Positions 44,915 to 57,339 of a DNA stretch of 64,000 nt are shown here, piece after piece (the stretch's first letter is position 1; each line of letters begins with the position of its first letter). Origin of the DNA: Charina bottae (taxonomy: Eukaryota > Chordata > Lepidosauria > Squamata > Charinaidae); assembly GCA_023362775.1 (NCBI GenBank), contig JALMGJ010000001.1:63994001-64058000 (forward strand). Reading direction: 5' to 3'. The notes under the pieces were generated by a model. That model was not told the DNA's origin and ran no database searches. It saw only the letters and a list, made by a program, of their open reading frames with translations. The translations under genes and the position numbers were made by a program.

Positions 44915-46517
44915 CAGTGGGGCTAAAAAGTATTTAGTCAGCCACCAATTGTGCAAGTTCTCCCACTTAAAAAGATGAGAGAGGCCTGTAATTGACATCA
45001 TAGGTAGACCTCAACTATGAGAGACAAAATGAGAAAACAAATCCAGACAATCACATTGTCTGATTCGGAAAGAATTTATTTGCAAATTATGGTGGAAAAT
45101 AAGTATTTGGTCAATATCAAAAGTTCATCTCAATACTTTGTCATTGCCAACAAAGTATATATAACAGAGGTCAAATGTTTTCTGTAAGTCTTCACAAGGT
45201 TGGCACACACTGTTGCTGGTATGTTGGCCCATTCCTCCATGCAGATCTCCTCTAGAGCAGTGATGTTTTGGGGCTGTCGCTGGGCAACACGGACTTTCAA
45301 CTCCCTCCAAAGGTTTTCTATGGGGTTGAGATCTGGAGACTGGCTAGGCCACTCCAGGACCTTGAAATGCTTCTTACGAAGCCACTCCTTCGTTGCCCGG
45401 GCGGTGTGTTTGGGATCATTGTCATGCTGAAAGACCCAGCCACGTTTCATCTTCAATGCCCTTGCTGGTGGAAGGAGGTTTGCACTCAAAATCTCACGAT
45501 ACATGGCCCCATTCATTCTTTCCTGTACACGGATCAGTCGTCCTGGTCCCTTTGCAGAGAAACAGCCCCAAAGCATGATGTTGCCACCCCCATGCTTCAC
45601 AGTAGGTATGGTGTTCTTTGGATGCAACTCAGCATTCTCTCTCCTCCAAACACGACGAGTTGTGTTTCTACCAAACAGTTCTACTTTGGTTTCATCTGAC
45701 CATATGACATTCTCCCAATCCTCTTCTGGATCATCCAAATGCTCTCTAGCAAACTTCAGATGGGCCCGGACATGTACTGGCTTAAGCAGGGGGACACGTC
45801 TGGCACTGCAGGATCTGAGTCCCTGGCGGCGTAGTGTGTTACTGATGGTAGCCTTTGTTACGTTGGTCCCAGCTCTCTGCAGGTCATTCACTAGGTCCCC
45901 CCGTGTGGTTCTGGGATTTTTGCTCACCGTTCTTGTGATCATTTTGACCCCACGGGGTGAGATCTTGCGTGGAGCCCCAGATCGAGGGAGATCATCAGTG
46001 GTCTTGTATGTCTTCCATTTTCTAATTATTGCTCCCACAGTTGATTTCTTCACACCAAGCTGCTTGCCTATTGCAGATTCAGTCTTCCCAGCCTGGTGCA
46101 GGTCTACAATTTTGTTTCTGGTGTCCTTCGACAGCTCTTTGGTCTTCACCATAGTGGACTTTGGAGTGTGACTGTTTGAGGTTGTGGACAGGTGTCTTTT
46201 ATACTGATAACAAGTTCAAACAGGTGCCATTACTACAGGTAATGAGTGGAGGACAGAGGAGCCTCTTAAAGAAGAAGTTACAGGTCTGTGAGAGCCAGAA
46301 ATCTTGCTTGTTTGTAGGTGACCAAATACTTATTTTCCACCATAATTTGCAAATAAATTCTTTCCGAATCAGACAATGTGATTGTCTGGATTTGTTTTCT
46401 CATTTTGTCTCTCATAGTTGAGGTCTACCTATGATGTCAATTACAGGCCTCTCTCATCTTTTTAAGTGGGAGAACTTGCACAATTGGTGGCTGACTAAAT
46501 ACTTTTTTGCCCCACTG
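44915..46517 (-). mobile_element. Complete Tc1 element with 199-bp inverted repeats
   Basis: A Tc1/mariner DNA transposon of the IR/DR type, TA on both sides (44913-44914; 46518-46519). Inverted repeats 44915-45113 and 46319-46517 differ by eye at one position (the tenth base). Each has the outer AAGTATTTAGTCAGCC and inner AAGTATTTGGTCA repeats that bind the transposase in this class. Total 1603 bp, the size of a full element. Confidence 0.95.
45130..46152 (-). CDS. Tc1 transposase, apparently intact (340 residues)
   Basis: Cut-and-paste transposase that binds the inverted repeats and inserts at TA. N-terminal paired-like helix-turn-helix DNA-binding region (residues 1-115, [18 protein letters not shown] and GAIIRKWK); a GRPR-like basic stretch around [10 protein letters not shown]; catalytic DDE domain with D153 ([10 protein letters not shown]), D244 (FQHDNDPKH) and E279 ([11 protein letters not shown]), thus DD34E, the same spacing and numbering as Sleeping Beauty. 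GGG loop at [15 protein letters not shown]. 340 residues is the usual full length and no stop or frameshift is present. Confidence 0.93.
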   Translation of the reverse strand: MVKTKELSKDTRNKIVDLHQAGKTESAIGKQLGVKKSTVGAIIRKWKTYKTTDDLPRSGAPRKISPRGVKMITRTVSKNPRTTRGDLVNDLQRAGTNVTKATISNTLRRQGLRSCSARRVPLLKPVHVRAHLKFAREHLDDPEEDWENVIWSDETKVELFGRNTTRRVWRRENAELHPKNTIPTVKHGGGNIMLWGCFSAKGPGRLIRVQERMNGAMYREILSANLLPPARALKMKRGWVFQHDNDPKHTARATKEWLRKKHFKVLEWPSQSPDLNPIENLWRELKVRVAQRQPQNITALEEICMEEWANIPATVCANLVKTYRKHLTSVIYTLLAMTKY

Positions 46518-49152
46518 TATATATGTAGTATATTTTGGTTTGCGCTTCATATCAATCCAGTTTGAAAATACTCAACTGAATCTGATATGAACAATGAGTA
46601 AGTTACTTACCCAAGTGATACATACCAGACAACTCAAGAAACAGATGACAGCCTCAGTTAGCTATGGAGTAGCCATTTTGGATAGCCTTCCCGCTTCTTG
46701 TATAGTGTATTGTTCACTGTAACTTCCTGCCATATAATTTAAAACTTTTAAAATCGACGGGGGTTGATCAGGGTTGGAGCCACCAAGGATAGGATTGGCA
46801 AAGACTTATTCTACTCAGCAAAGTGGTTTAGGCTTCATAATAAAAGAAGTTAGTTTGAGCAAAAAAAAGGAAATGGTTTTTTTTATTGTACTTTTGTTAC
46901 TATAATTATCTGAAGCTTATCAAGGGGAAATTCTGAGATCAGTGCTCCTGTATACTGAAGTCATAATTTGCTAATGAAAAAGTATTCGGTTTTAAAAAGT
47001 TGTTTCATGGTGGTATATGTTTTTCTGTTCTTTTTTAAAGGGTGTTTCTGGAATGTTCTGTATCTTTGAAATTGTGACAGACCTACAGCATTTTGGCTGG
47101 ATATTTCTTTTACAATGTTTAAGAATTCTTGGGTTTACAATATAGTTGTTCAGTCTGAGGATAGAGTTAAGATAAACAATATTAGTAAAATGATTTTTCT
47201 GTTTAATGTATAAAGAATCTCATAACAGGTGATTGTCTGTTTAAAGGTTTTAGTAAGTTCTGAAGTGATGAAAAGCTGGATGGTTAGTAATGACTAGATG
47301 CTCCAGCAATCATGCTTCTCTGCCTAGAAGAAAACAAGTGCCAAAATTTCATGTATGAGGTACAGAAAACTGCCCTGACAGTATAAAAAAAAATTGAACA
47401 CCCCCCCTTTAGTTCTTTACATTTGCATCATGTGCTTTACAGTTACATCATCTGCTACCTATTATGGAAGAATTTGACTTCCTCAGGTGTCAACATTTTT
47501 TACAGCTATTTGCTAAAACAGTTTGAAGCTGTGATAGAAAGTTGAGGTAATGGCTTTTATGCCTACATTTTCTACCAATAGTAGCAAAATGATTTAATTA
47601 TATATGGAAGAATGTATAAGGTAATATTTAGCTGTTTTTCTTACTACTTTAAATGTAATTGAGAAAATCAGAGCTGATAGTCTGTACCTCCACATATAAA
47701 TCTTAAAGTTGGCTCTAGAGAAGTTTGCATTCCCACTGAAGGAATAGGGATCTAATTTTTTAAAATCAAATGTAGTGAACATCTCCACTGCCTTTCTTCT
47801 CTGTTCCTCTGTGTTACCTTCTTTCATTCTTGGTTACTTCTGGTATTAGAACTGAATTAAAGGAAAAAGGACTTTGGACAGTAGCGTAAAAGAAGTGTGG
47901 GTAGGAGAACGTTTTCTTTTCCATGATAGTTTTCTGAGAAGAAACTTACTTAGCTCTATATGTCTTGGAACCATTAGAAATTGGATAGCATGGGAATGGG
48001 AATAGAAATTGTAGTTTGCAGACATCTTTCCATCCTTGCTATTCTCTAGATGTGTGTAGTATTCGGATACAAAGCAAGCAAGAGTGGTTTGGATCTGGCA
48101 TTGGCACTTTTGCTGAAGTGGTTGGCCATTCCTTAAAGCTGCACCTTTTATGGGCTTCACATCGTATTTCCGCAGGCTTAGGAATATATGCATTTTTGTT
48201 AAGGGGGTGGCGACAAGGCGTGACCATATGTCCCTTGCTGCCTCTTTAACATGTATTTTCCATGACCCAGCCGGGTATTGTGTAAGCCCTGGAAAAGACA
48301 TAGCTTCTTTAAGTAGCAGCTAACAGACACCGATGCCTGCATGAGTCAGATCTGAAAAATGCACTCCTTTATTGTTCTCTGATATTTTGACTACAGTAAA
48401 CTTTTAAATTTGAAAAATAACCAATTGTGATTTATCATAAAGTAAGCATTTATCTTGATTCTATCCAAAATTTTTAGAGATAACACCTTGTACCTTTTGT
48501 TGACGTTGTACGAATTGTCTACAAACTTTTGAGTTTCAAAAAAAATGTGGTAGATTGTGGATCCATATCTGTAACAGCTTACGTGATTAGATGTCATGAT
48601 AGCAAGTATTCAGACATGCAAATTAATGTACAGTTTAGGGTTAGGTTGTGATAAAGGCTTTTCCAAATCTTGCTGTGAAAAAGAAGCAAGCAAATTATTG
48701 TAAACACTCATACATTCATATAATACATATATACCCATCGCAATGTTCCTTTTGGGGTAAGCAATATTATGCAATGTGCAGAAGAGTAGTAAGAAATGGC
48801 AAATGAAATCTAATAGACTCTTTTTATTGCATGACTTGTCATTCTGAATTATAACTCTGCTAGATTTGTGCATAAGTGCATTTATTTAGCATAATGTTTA
48901 CTTTCTCTACTAGATTAAACAAGATGACACTTTTTTTTCCAGTTTAGCAATTACTATTAATTGGTCTGGGATCATATACATACAGTATATCATATTACCA
49001 TATCATATTACAACTCAGGGTTGTAAGATGGTCTGTTTAGTTTTGATTAAATAGTGTATTGTGTGAATCCAGCCATTATGGTGTATAAACTACAGTATGT
49101 CTTGCAGCTTAGTGTGCTATGTAAACTTATCCATTGGTAGTATAGTGTAATG

Positions 49153-49720
49153 CAGAGCTTTCCAAACTTTTCATGTTGATGACACACTTTTTAGAAATGC
49201 ATCATTTCGCGACACACTCTTACAGCAGGGCACAAGGCAGGCACTAGGACCTGCGCGGAATCCTGGCAGGGCAGGTTTGGAGGCAGCAGGGCATAAGGCA
49301 GGCACTAGGACCTGCGTGGAATCAGAGCAGGTTTGGAGGCAGCAAGGCACAATGCAGGCACTAGGACCTGCGCGGAATCCTGGCAGGGCTTGGAAGCCTG
49401 GACACACCCAGACACTGCAGCCTACACACTAACCCAGAGCTTTCCAAACTGTGTCGTAACACAAAAGTGTGTCGCCACACACAGTGTGGTGTGTCGCCAC
49501 ACCACCCGGAAGCGGCGGCGTGCGCGTGTACGGCAGCGGCGCGGTATCAGTGTTTCCGCGTTTTAGCGGAGGCTGCCACCGCCGCCGTGAACGTGTGCTG
49601 CCCCCCCCGCGCCGCCACCGTGCGCACGCGCGCCGCCGCACGCCACCACGCACCACCATGCGGCGGCACTTTGGAAAGCCCTGCACTAACCTGTCCCGAC
49701 ACACAGTTTGGAAAGCTCTG
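49153..49720. mobile_element. hAT-like element containing another hAT-like element
   Basis: Outer element: CAGAGCTTTCCAAACTTTTC at the left, CAGTTTGGAAAGCTCTG to 49720, 8-bp target duplication gtgtaatg (49145-49152, 49721-49728), perfect. Its left 60 bases match the 5224 element. The interior has three tandem units of about 60 bp around GGCACTAGGACCTGCG (49230-49375). The inner element is listed separately; without it the outer one is about 311 bp. Confidence 0.92.
49435..49683. mobile_element. Inner hAT-like MITE, CpG-rich
   Basis: Ends CAGAGCTTTCC (49435) and GGAAAGCCCTG (to 49683), duplication cactaacc at 49427-49434 and 49684-49691, perfect. GTGTCGCCACAC-type subterminal repeats and a CpG-rich core. 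Same family as 8889-9159. Confidence 0.93.
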
Positions 49721-51676
49721 GTGTAATGTATGAAGCATTAAAATCCTTTTGAGTTGTCTATTGAATTGGGTCCTGTTGAAACTTGAAGATGTTCTCCTTT
49801 AAAAATTATAAAAATGAAACAATTATTGAAATAGAATTGTTAGAGGGAGAATAATGGCAATACTTTCAATCTCATACATATGAAATAATGTAGAAATTAC
49901 TTTTCTTTTACAGTTGTATTGGTAGATGTTTTTGCTTACTTTTGGCTAATAAAGCAAGCTTGTATTTTGAGATTAAAACATGGGGTTCTCATTTAAATGA
50001 AACAATATTATTGGAACTTACTTTGAAATGTAAATCAGTGCAAAAATCAGATATTTTGTTGTAGTTATATTAGAAGGATACCTTCAAATGGACATTAATG
50101 GACTTCAAGCAAATCCTTATATAGGGTACATTCATGTGTATGGTCTTATTTTCTCTTTATCTGCTGTGTTTCATAGTCATTTTGATTATGACTATAGAAT
50201 TAAACTGTTACGGGATTCAGAGCAACCTTAGATCCATTTATTGGGACTTTTTCCCACAGCCCCACAATGTGCATTCTTCCTGTCCTCAAGATGGAAGAAA
50301 ACCTTCCATTTCAAAAACTGTTGCCCCCACAGCTTTCTTCTTGCCATCCCTCCAAAACAAAGCCAGAAAAGTTGCTGTCCTTACCCAAGGGCAAGGACAG
50401 CCATTTCTGCAGCTGCTGTCAGAGAAGTACAGAGGTAAGGGGAGAGAAGCAGGGAGGGAGAAGAATTTGTGCTTGGATAATGGAGAGAGGTGAAACTCTT
50501 TTTCTCCTCTTCAGCCAGCCTCTGGAAGACATGCAGATTGGGATCACCTGGTGGAAAATGGCAGTAGAGGTTACCAATAAGAATAACAGCCTAATGGAAT
50601 ACCTGCTTTTAAATTACTGGTCTTACCTGAGCCTAAAAAGAAAACAGAAAACTTTGTTTGCCAGGAACCTTCTCTTCTCTCTGGCAGACAAAGCAAAAAT
50701 GGCCATGGAGGCACAAAGTCCTGCAGCTGAATGGGAGGGAGCAGTCCTCTAGCAGGCCAGATGGAGCCCTGCAGGTTGCTGACTTTCTACAACCTTCTCG
50801 CCCATGTGAACCAGAAGGTTTGTGTAGCATATTGTGTTGTGTTTTCTGATGGAAACAACACTTTCCTGTTGTATCCAGGTTCAGCCTGCTTCAACAATAT
50901 ACTGACACCAAGATGTAGGCTCAGTTGTGAGGACACATTCTCAAAAAAATGGTTAGTAGACTGCCTTGGCACCAGGGCAAGGAAGATGAGGCCTCAATAT
51001 AGACATTACTTCCAGTGGAATATAGAGGGCTGGAAATTTGACTGTGATGCTGGATGGTGCTCATTACTTTATCTGATGTTGCTTTTGAATTTAAATTGTT
51101 CTCTTCCAGTTATTTCTGATCACACCCTTGGGGTTATTTTGCTTCTTAAAATGACTGGGATGGAGTTAAGCATATTACCCCATAACATCTAACCTAAATC
51201 CTTTTTTTTCTCTCACAAATGTTGATAATAGATTTCCTTGCATCCTAAATTGTCTATGTCCTTCAGGTAACTCTTTGCAACATGTGCCAGCATAATCACT
51301 GCAGGGTTTTGTACAAATTAGCATTTTGGGGTGTGATAAACATGCATTTTTGCAGTCTTGAATTGTGCTCTGTAACCTCTCCAATAATTTGTTCCCTCCT
51401 GTAAAGTTGTATTTATTTGTTTTCTTTAGTCATATCACTTCTTTGAATCTTAGGGCAAAAGATGTTTTTCCCCACCAGAAAGTATATGTTTTTCAGGATT
51501 AGAGGTGTGTTTTACTGAGGAACAGTTAATCCTATATTCCTCAATACCTGTGAAACACATTTTGGACAATTTTTGGCCTAGCATTCAAACTTCAGTGGGT
51601 AGTTTCTCTCTCAGATTTTCATGGATGTATACTTATCTAAGATTCCTCTAACATTTATAGATTTCTGGTACGTATA

Positions 51677-51740
51677 TAATCTATTTATTTTATTAGATTT
51701 AGGCACCGCCCAATTCCAAGACAACTCTGGGTGGTACCTA
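51677..51740 (-). mobile_element. L2-type 3' tail remnant
   Basis: TATTTATTTTATTAGATTTA then GCACCGCCCAATTCC and CTCTGGGTGGT; inverse of an L2 3' end, decayed. Confidence 0.5.
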
Positions 51741-52961
51741 TTGTCTGTGTGAGAAAATGGGCACTACACAAAACAGTTTTGGTTCAAATGCTTATCTTGG
51801 AGTATTGTACATCTGTTTATGGTTATAACAGGAATCTATTTTTTATCCATGCCAGAAGAAGGAAACACTATCTCTTTCAGTATTATGGAATGTAAATGAA
51901 ATTTTCTATAAAGACTAAGACTCAGCTGGTAGCACCACCTGGCTGGCATTGTCTGGGCCTAGTGCTTGGATGGGAGACTATCTAAAAATTGCAGGAGTAT
52001 AGATTAGATTTAGAACTTGAAAAAAAAATCCTGGAAGAACGTTGGAGCAAACTGCTTGTTTATTGTTGCCAAAAAAAACTGAATGAATTGTGTCCATGAA
52101 ATAACTAGGAGAGTTTGAATTGAAATAATTTTTACTTACAGAATCTAAGTTCAGAGTTATGTCCTTCAATTCCAAACTTGTTTTTCGTTATCAGTAAGGA
52201 ACTCACTGTTCTTACCACTTCATTTACAACAATGTCCATTTAAAAAGTGAAGAGACAATGGCAAAGACACAGCTTAAAGAATAATTGCAAAAATATAGAT
52301 TATAAAACCCTAGCAACCATTTGAAAATGGCACCTAGAAATGAGAGGAAGTATTTGAAAAAGAGGAGTTGGGAAATATTTATGGAGGTATTTTCTGGGTG
52401 ATTGTGTATGAATTAGTAGGGCTGTGCAGATACTTAGAAATGTGCTTTGCAATGTGTTGTAGTGTCTACAAAGGACCTCTGTATGAATCAATAAAATGCA
52501 CCTTTTCCAGGTTTGAACAACTGCTTCTTAAGCTGCTCCTAGCTGACTTCCTGTGCACGTGCAAGCCAAACCACTTTGCTTTTTTCAGAGAAATAGCCAG
52601 GAGTTATAGGAGTCTTAGAAAAGATGCAGCTACTTTAATTATTTGAAGAGAGGTGATTCGTACAAGTTTCCATGTGCTATAGCATTCTTCTTTCAACGGA
52701 TTTGCGTAGCCCTATGAATTAGGAAGTGGAGATGGACATTTCCAGGTTGAAAATGTATCTCGAGCAGATGTGGAATATCCATGGCAATCTGTGACAGTCT
52801 GCTTAGAGCCCAGTTTCTGTACAACTGTGACTCTGCGCAAAATATATGTTTAAAGAAGGGTGAATGTACACTCACAGCATATTCTATGATTATAACAAGA
52901 CCTTTTGGGTATGGAGAATATTGCTGTGTCTTGCACATGATTTACACACACACACAGAGAG

Positions 52962-54558
52962 TGATGCTTAAAAGTTTGTGAACCCTTTTGAATGTTCAAT
53001 ATTTCTGCTTGAATATGACCTAAAACATGATCTATTCTCCACACAAGTCCTAAAACTAGATAAAGAGAACCCAATTAAACAAATGAGTCAAAAACATCAT
53101 ACTTGTTCATTTATTTATTGAGGAAAATGACCCAAAGCTACATACTTGTATGTGACAAAGGTATGGGAACCTTTGCTTTCAGTAACTGGCATGCCCCCCT
53201 CCCCTGCCAGCAATAACTGCAAGTAAATGTTTCCAATAACTGTTGTTCAGTCCTGCACATTGGCTTGGAGGAATTTGAGCCCATTCCTCCTTATAGAACA
53301 GCTTCAACTCAGGTATGTTGGCAGGCTTCCTCATGTGAACTACCCGCTTCAGGTCCTTCCACAACATTTCTATAGGATTAAGGTCTAGACTTTGACTTGG
53401 CCATTCCAAAACGTTTACTTTCTTCTGCTTTAACAGTTCTTTGGTCGTACAACGTGTGTTTTGGATTGTTGTCTTGCTGCATGACTCACTTTCCCTTGAG
53501 CTTCAGTTCACAGACAGATACCCTGACATTTTCCTGTAGAACTTGCTGGTAGAATTCAGAATTCATAGCTCCGTCAATGATGGCAAGCTGTCTTGGTCCA
53601 GAGGCAGCGAAGCAGGCCCAAACCATGATACTTCCACCACCGTGTTTCACAAATGGGATAAGGTTCTTAGGCTGGAATGTTTGCCTTTCGCCAAACATAA
53701 CACTTTTCATTTTCAAAGTTCTATTTTGGTCTCATCCATCTACAGAACGTTCTTCCAATAGCCTTCCGGCTTATCTGCGTGGTCTTTCGCAAACTCTGGC
53801 AACAGTGTTCTTTTTGGAGAGTAGTGGCTTTCTCCTTGCAATCCTGCCATGCACACCATTATTGCTGTTCTCCTTAGGGTGGTCTCATGAACACTGATGT
53901 TTGCCAATGCAAGAGAGGGCTTTAGTTCCTTAGAAGTCACCCTGGGTTCTTTGAGACCTTCCCGAGTGTTACATGCCTTGCTCTTGGTGTTATCTTGGTT
54001 GGTCGGCCACTCCTGGGGAGGGTAACAGTGGTGTTGAATTGCCTCCATTTGTACGCAGTCCGCCTGACAGTGGACTGATGGAGTCCAAACTCTTTGTAAA
54101 TAGCTTTGTAACCTTTTCCAGCCTGGTGAGCATTAATGACTATTTTTTGGAGGTCCTCAGAAATCTCCTTTGCTTGAGCCATGACACATTTCCACATCCC
54201 TGTGTTGTGAAGATCAGACTTTGATAGGGCATACCCAGAATTCTGTTCTTTAAATAAGGCAGGACCTCCCACGCTCACACCTGATTATCATTCCATTGAT
54301 TGAAACACGTGACTCTGATGTCCCTTACAAATGAACTAATAATACTTCACATACTTTTGCCACACACAAATATGTAGCTTTGGATCATTTTCCTCAATGA
54401 ATAAATGAACAAGTATAATATTTTTGACTCATTTCTTTAATTGGGTTCTCTTTATCTAGCTGTAGGACGTGTGGAGAACAGATCGTGTTTTAGGTCATAT
54501 TTATGCAGAAATATTGAACATTCAAAAGGGTTCATAAACTTTTAAATACCTGCCACAC
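52962..54558 (-). mobile_element. Decayed Tc1 element
   Basis: A second Tc1/mariner family. Left arm from GTGATGCTTAAAAGTTTGTG (about 52962) and right arm ending GGTTCATAAACTTTTAAATACC (about 54550) are inverses with many differences. The left edge abuts a (CA)n run (52945-52957), and no clear TA pair was assigned. It is a full-length but old copy; its transposase is given below. Confidence 0.85.
53179..54182 (-). pseudogene. Tc1 transposase pseudogene
   Basis: Pieces in different frames on the minus strand: the start with ISEDLQKIVINAHQAGKGYK and a helix-turn-helix region (53937-54182), RLQKNIDVHE-like and PKRTLLPEFAKDHADKPEG (53740-54048), PKNLIPFVKHGGGSIMVWAC (53486-53716) and EWPSQSLDLNPIEMLWKDLK (53179-53409; the catalytic Glu is preserved). 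Frameshifts break it at least three times. A typical copy of this family would have about 340 residues. Confidence 0.85.
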
Positions 54559-55184
54559 ATATACATAAACACCACATCAACTTTCCAGCTGAATACAAAA
54601 TTTGTGGTCTATTTCAGTGGAACTTGGAAAAAGATCAGATATTTGGATGATATTCACAGAAAATTCTTGTGCAACAAACTGGTGAAAAGAAAATGTTGGG
54701 ATTTCATCTTTGAATTTGTTTTAATAGGTAAGGAACAGTGACTTAGTTTGCTAGCATGCTCTTCTGCCCTGTTATATGGATTGTAGTCTTGATGAAAATC
54801 AAATTAATAAGGGGATAAATGTGCTGCTAATCTGAAACATTTCACCTCTACATTTCTCTACACTACTAATTTCACCTCCACATTTATTTTTAAAGGCAGT
54901 CCTTCGTTTCAGAAGTAGCCAATTTGTGCAACTTGACCAGTTCTGTTTTTAAAACTTCCAATTTCATTACTCTCCACTGCTTGATAAAAATGGCAATTTT
55001 AAAAGTATTCTAGTGTTCAGTAATTGCCATGAATACCTCCTGTTTCAGGAAGGAAGGAAAGAAGAACTTGTAGTATTTTACTCCAAGCTAAAGTCTGATG
55101 ATCCTGTTTTTTTTGTGTTTGCAGAACAAATCTTTTGTGAGAGTGTTTTTAAATAACATTTTAATATTGAGTAGTGCTTTCTGA

Positions 55185-55523
55185 GGGGGCGTGGTGGCTC
55201 AGCAGGTAAGACGCCAGGCTTGTTGACCGGAAGATCGCAAGTTTGGAGGTTCGAATCCCTAGCCCTGCGTGACGGAGTGAGCTCCTGCACTCGCCCCAGC
55301 TCTTGCCAACCTAGCAATTTGAAAGCATGCAAATGCAAGTAGATTAATAGGTACCACTTCGGTGGGTAGGTAACAGCGTTCCATGTGCGTCATGCGGCCA
55401 CATGACTGTGGAAGCGTCTTCGGACAACGCTGGCTCTTCGGCTAACAAACGGAGATGAGCACCGGCCCCTAGAGTCGGACACGACTGCACAAATGTGCAG
55501 AGGGAACCTTTACCTTTACTTTT
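55185..55523 (+). mobile_element. Full-length tRNA-derived SINE with BovB-like tail
   Basis: 339 bp on the + strand with a 12-bp target duplication agtgctttctga (55173-55184, 55524-55535). RNA polymerase III boxes are preserved: box A TGGCTCAGCAGG (55195-55206) and box B GGTTCGAATCC (55248-55258). The 3' part carries GAGTCGGACACGACTGCACA, like the BovB end, then a short CTTTACCTTTACTTTT tail. Confidence 0.95.
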
Positions 55524-56309
55524 AGTGCTTTCTGATAAGAAGATAATAAAAATATAGGAAGCAAATAATGTTGCAATGAACTATGTTCAACCATTGATAA
55601 GTTGTTCTTTCTCATCCTTGAATTTACGCCTTTTGAAGTTTCACTTCTGTAGTTGGCTACATGCACAATTCATGGGTTGTATTTAGACCTTAGACGTGAA
55701 CCAGGGTATCTTCTAATTTTTAAATACATTTTTGTTTCTTAAAAGTAAATTTGAAGAGTATGTTCTCAAAATATTATTTCTTTCTTGATTATCAAAGTGA
55801 CTTACAGATTGATCTCAGAACATTATTATTTATGTGAATATCATGGTAAGTTATCAAAAAGGCACAAATAAAGTATATTGGATGAAAGATTGAAGGTCTC
55901 AAGCCACCTGTCGCAGAAGCCTTCTGGCTCTACACAGAGGGTAGCTCCTCCTCCTGCCTTGGCCTAGCATCTTGCTAGTTATTGCTGCTATCACCTTTCT
56001 TCCAGAGGGGTGCTTCCCCTAATCCCAGCATTTGAGAGAGATGGGGGTCTTACAGGGCCACCTCCAGGCCCTGTACTATCAAGGTGTGTGGCTAGGAAAA
56101 TCTTCCCTTCTTTCTCCTCCTCTCTTTGGGAGATAGGCCAATTTCACAAGATATAAAATCATTTTTTTAAAAAAAGAAAAGAAAGGGGAATGTAAAGATT
56201 CCTTTTGGCTTTAAATAGTCACAAGGAAAACATTCAGTAGTCAAGGAGATAAAAATAGAGTTGTGCAGATCACAGATTATGACTTAAAAGGATTGATCCC
56301 CCATAGAAA

Positions 56310-56387
56310 AATATGAAGAAAAATATATAGCTTTGAGTAAATCAGCATCATTGTGTGATGTGCACAAAGCTATATATTTTCCTTCAT
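56310..56387. repeat. Imperfect inverted repeat, about 22 bp
   Basis: ATGAAGAAAAATATATAGC (from about 56311) against GCTATATATTTTCCTTCAT (to about 56388), spaced by about 30 bases; a MITE or chance hairpin in AT-rich DNA. Confidence 0.6.
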
Positions 56388-57339
56388 ACTTTTAAAAGTC
56401 ATTAAAAATTAGTCTTGGGCAACACTTATAGCTAAACATTTTCACCAATCCTTTCATAGATAGCCATTTTCCTGCAATAGATTTCCCTTTTTCTCCATCC
56501 TGAATTTCTCCAAATCCTTAATTTTGAGGCTGCTGTTTCTTCTCAGTGTCAATACTAACTTCTGTATTGTTTTTAAAAGGAAGTTTTTCTCCCTAGGAGA
56601 AGGGGTTAGGGGTATGGATATGTCATTTCCAGACATGCCTCTGTTAGCTTGAATATGTACAGTATTAAAACTCAGGTACTGTTGGTTGTTAGTGAATGTG
56701 GCGTGATGGCTTGTCTGCCCATTCACTACAGTAATTAACTAAAAAGAGCAGTTAACATTACTAGAACTACAGCCCAAAGCTATAAAACTTTCATTAAAAA
56801 CAGCTTTAAAATCCTATTGATTTTTTTAGAAATGATTGGAAAAATTACTTTAGAAGCTCCACAATGCTGAAAGTTTAATGTTTATAATTTACTGTAAGTT
56901 TTCCTGTGTTTTTGCTCACAAGGAATAGAATAGGGCCATAATGTTTTTAGAAGTTGTGTAGCTATAAGGTAAAAGAGATGGATGCTAATCCAAGCAATAA
57001 AACAGTTCTAAATTCAGTAATATAACCAGTTCCCACCATATTCATAGCTTCAGACTTGTAAGAAATCAGACTTGTAATAATCTGTTCTTAGCAGGGCTTT
57101 CTCTTACATATTATGTTTATCTTTCATTGGCTTTTTACTGTACTTGATATAAAAATAATTTTAAAAAATTAAAGGAAAACTTAGGATCTTAAGATTTGCT
57201 AACTTCAAAAGCATTTAAAATTGCTTTAGGAATATCTTAATTATCTCTGTGTATATGTGTATATTTATTTATGTGTTTGTGTAGATGTGTAGATATTTAG
57301 GAATATCTTAATTATCTCTGTGTAGATGTGTAGATGTGA

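Noticed and set aside
45503..46171. 222-codon + strand frame
   Set aside because: Antisense shadow of the Tc1 transposase.
50267..50752. 161-codon frame in the LPGAT1 intron
   Set aside because: No recognisable motif and no sign of an exon or a retrocopy; frame length is within chance for this stretch.
55185..55270. A tRNA gene (boxes A and B present)
   Set aside because: It is the head of a SINE with a BovB-like tail and target duplications; similar heads recur at 57340, 32579 and 16639.
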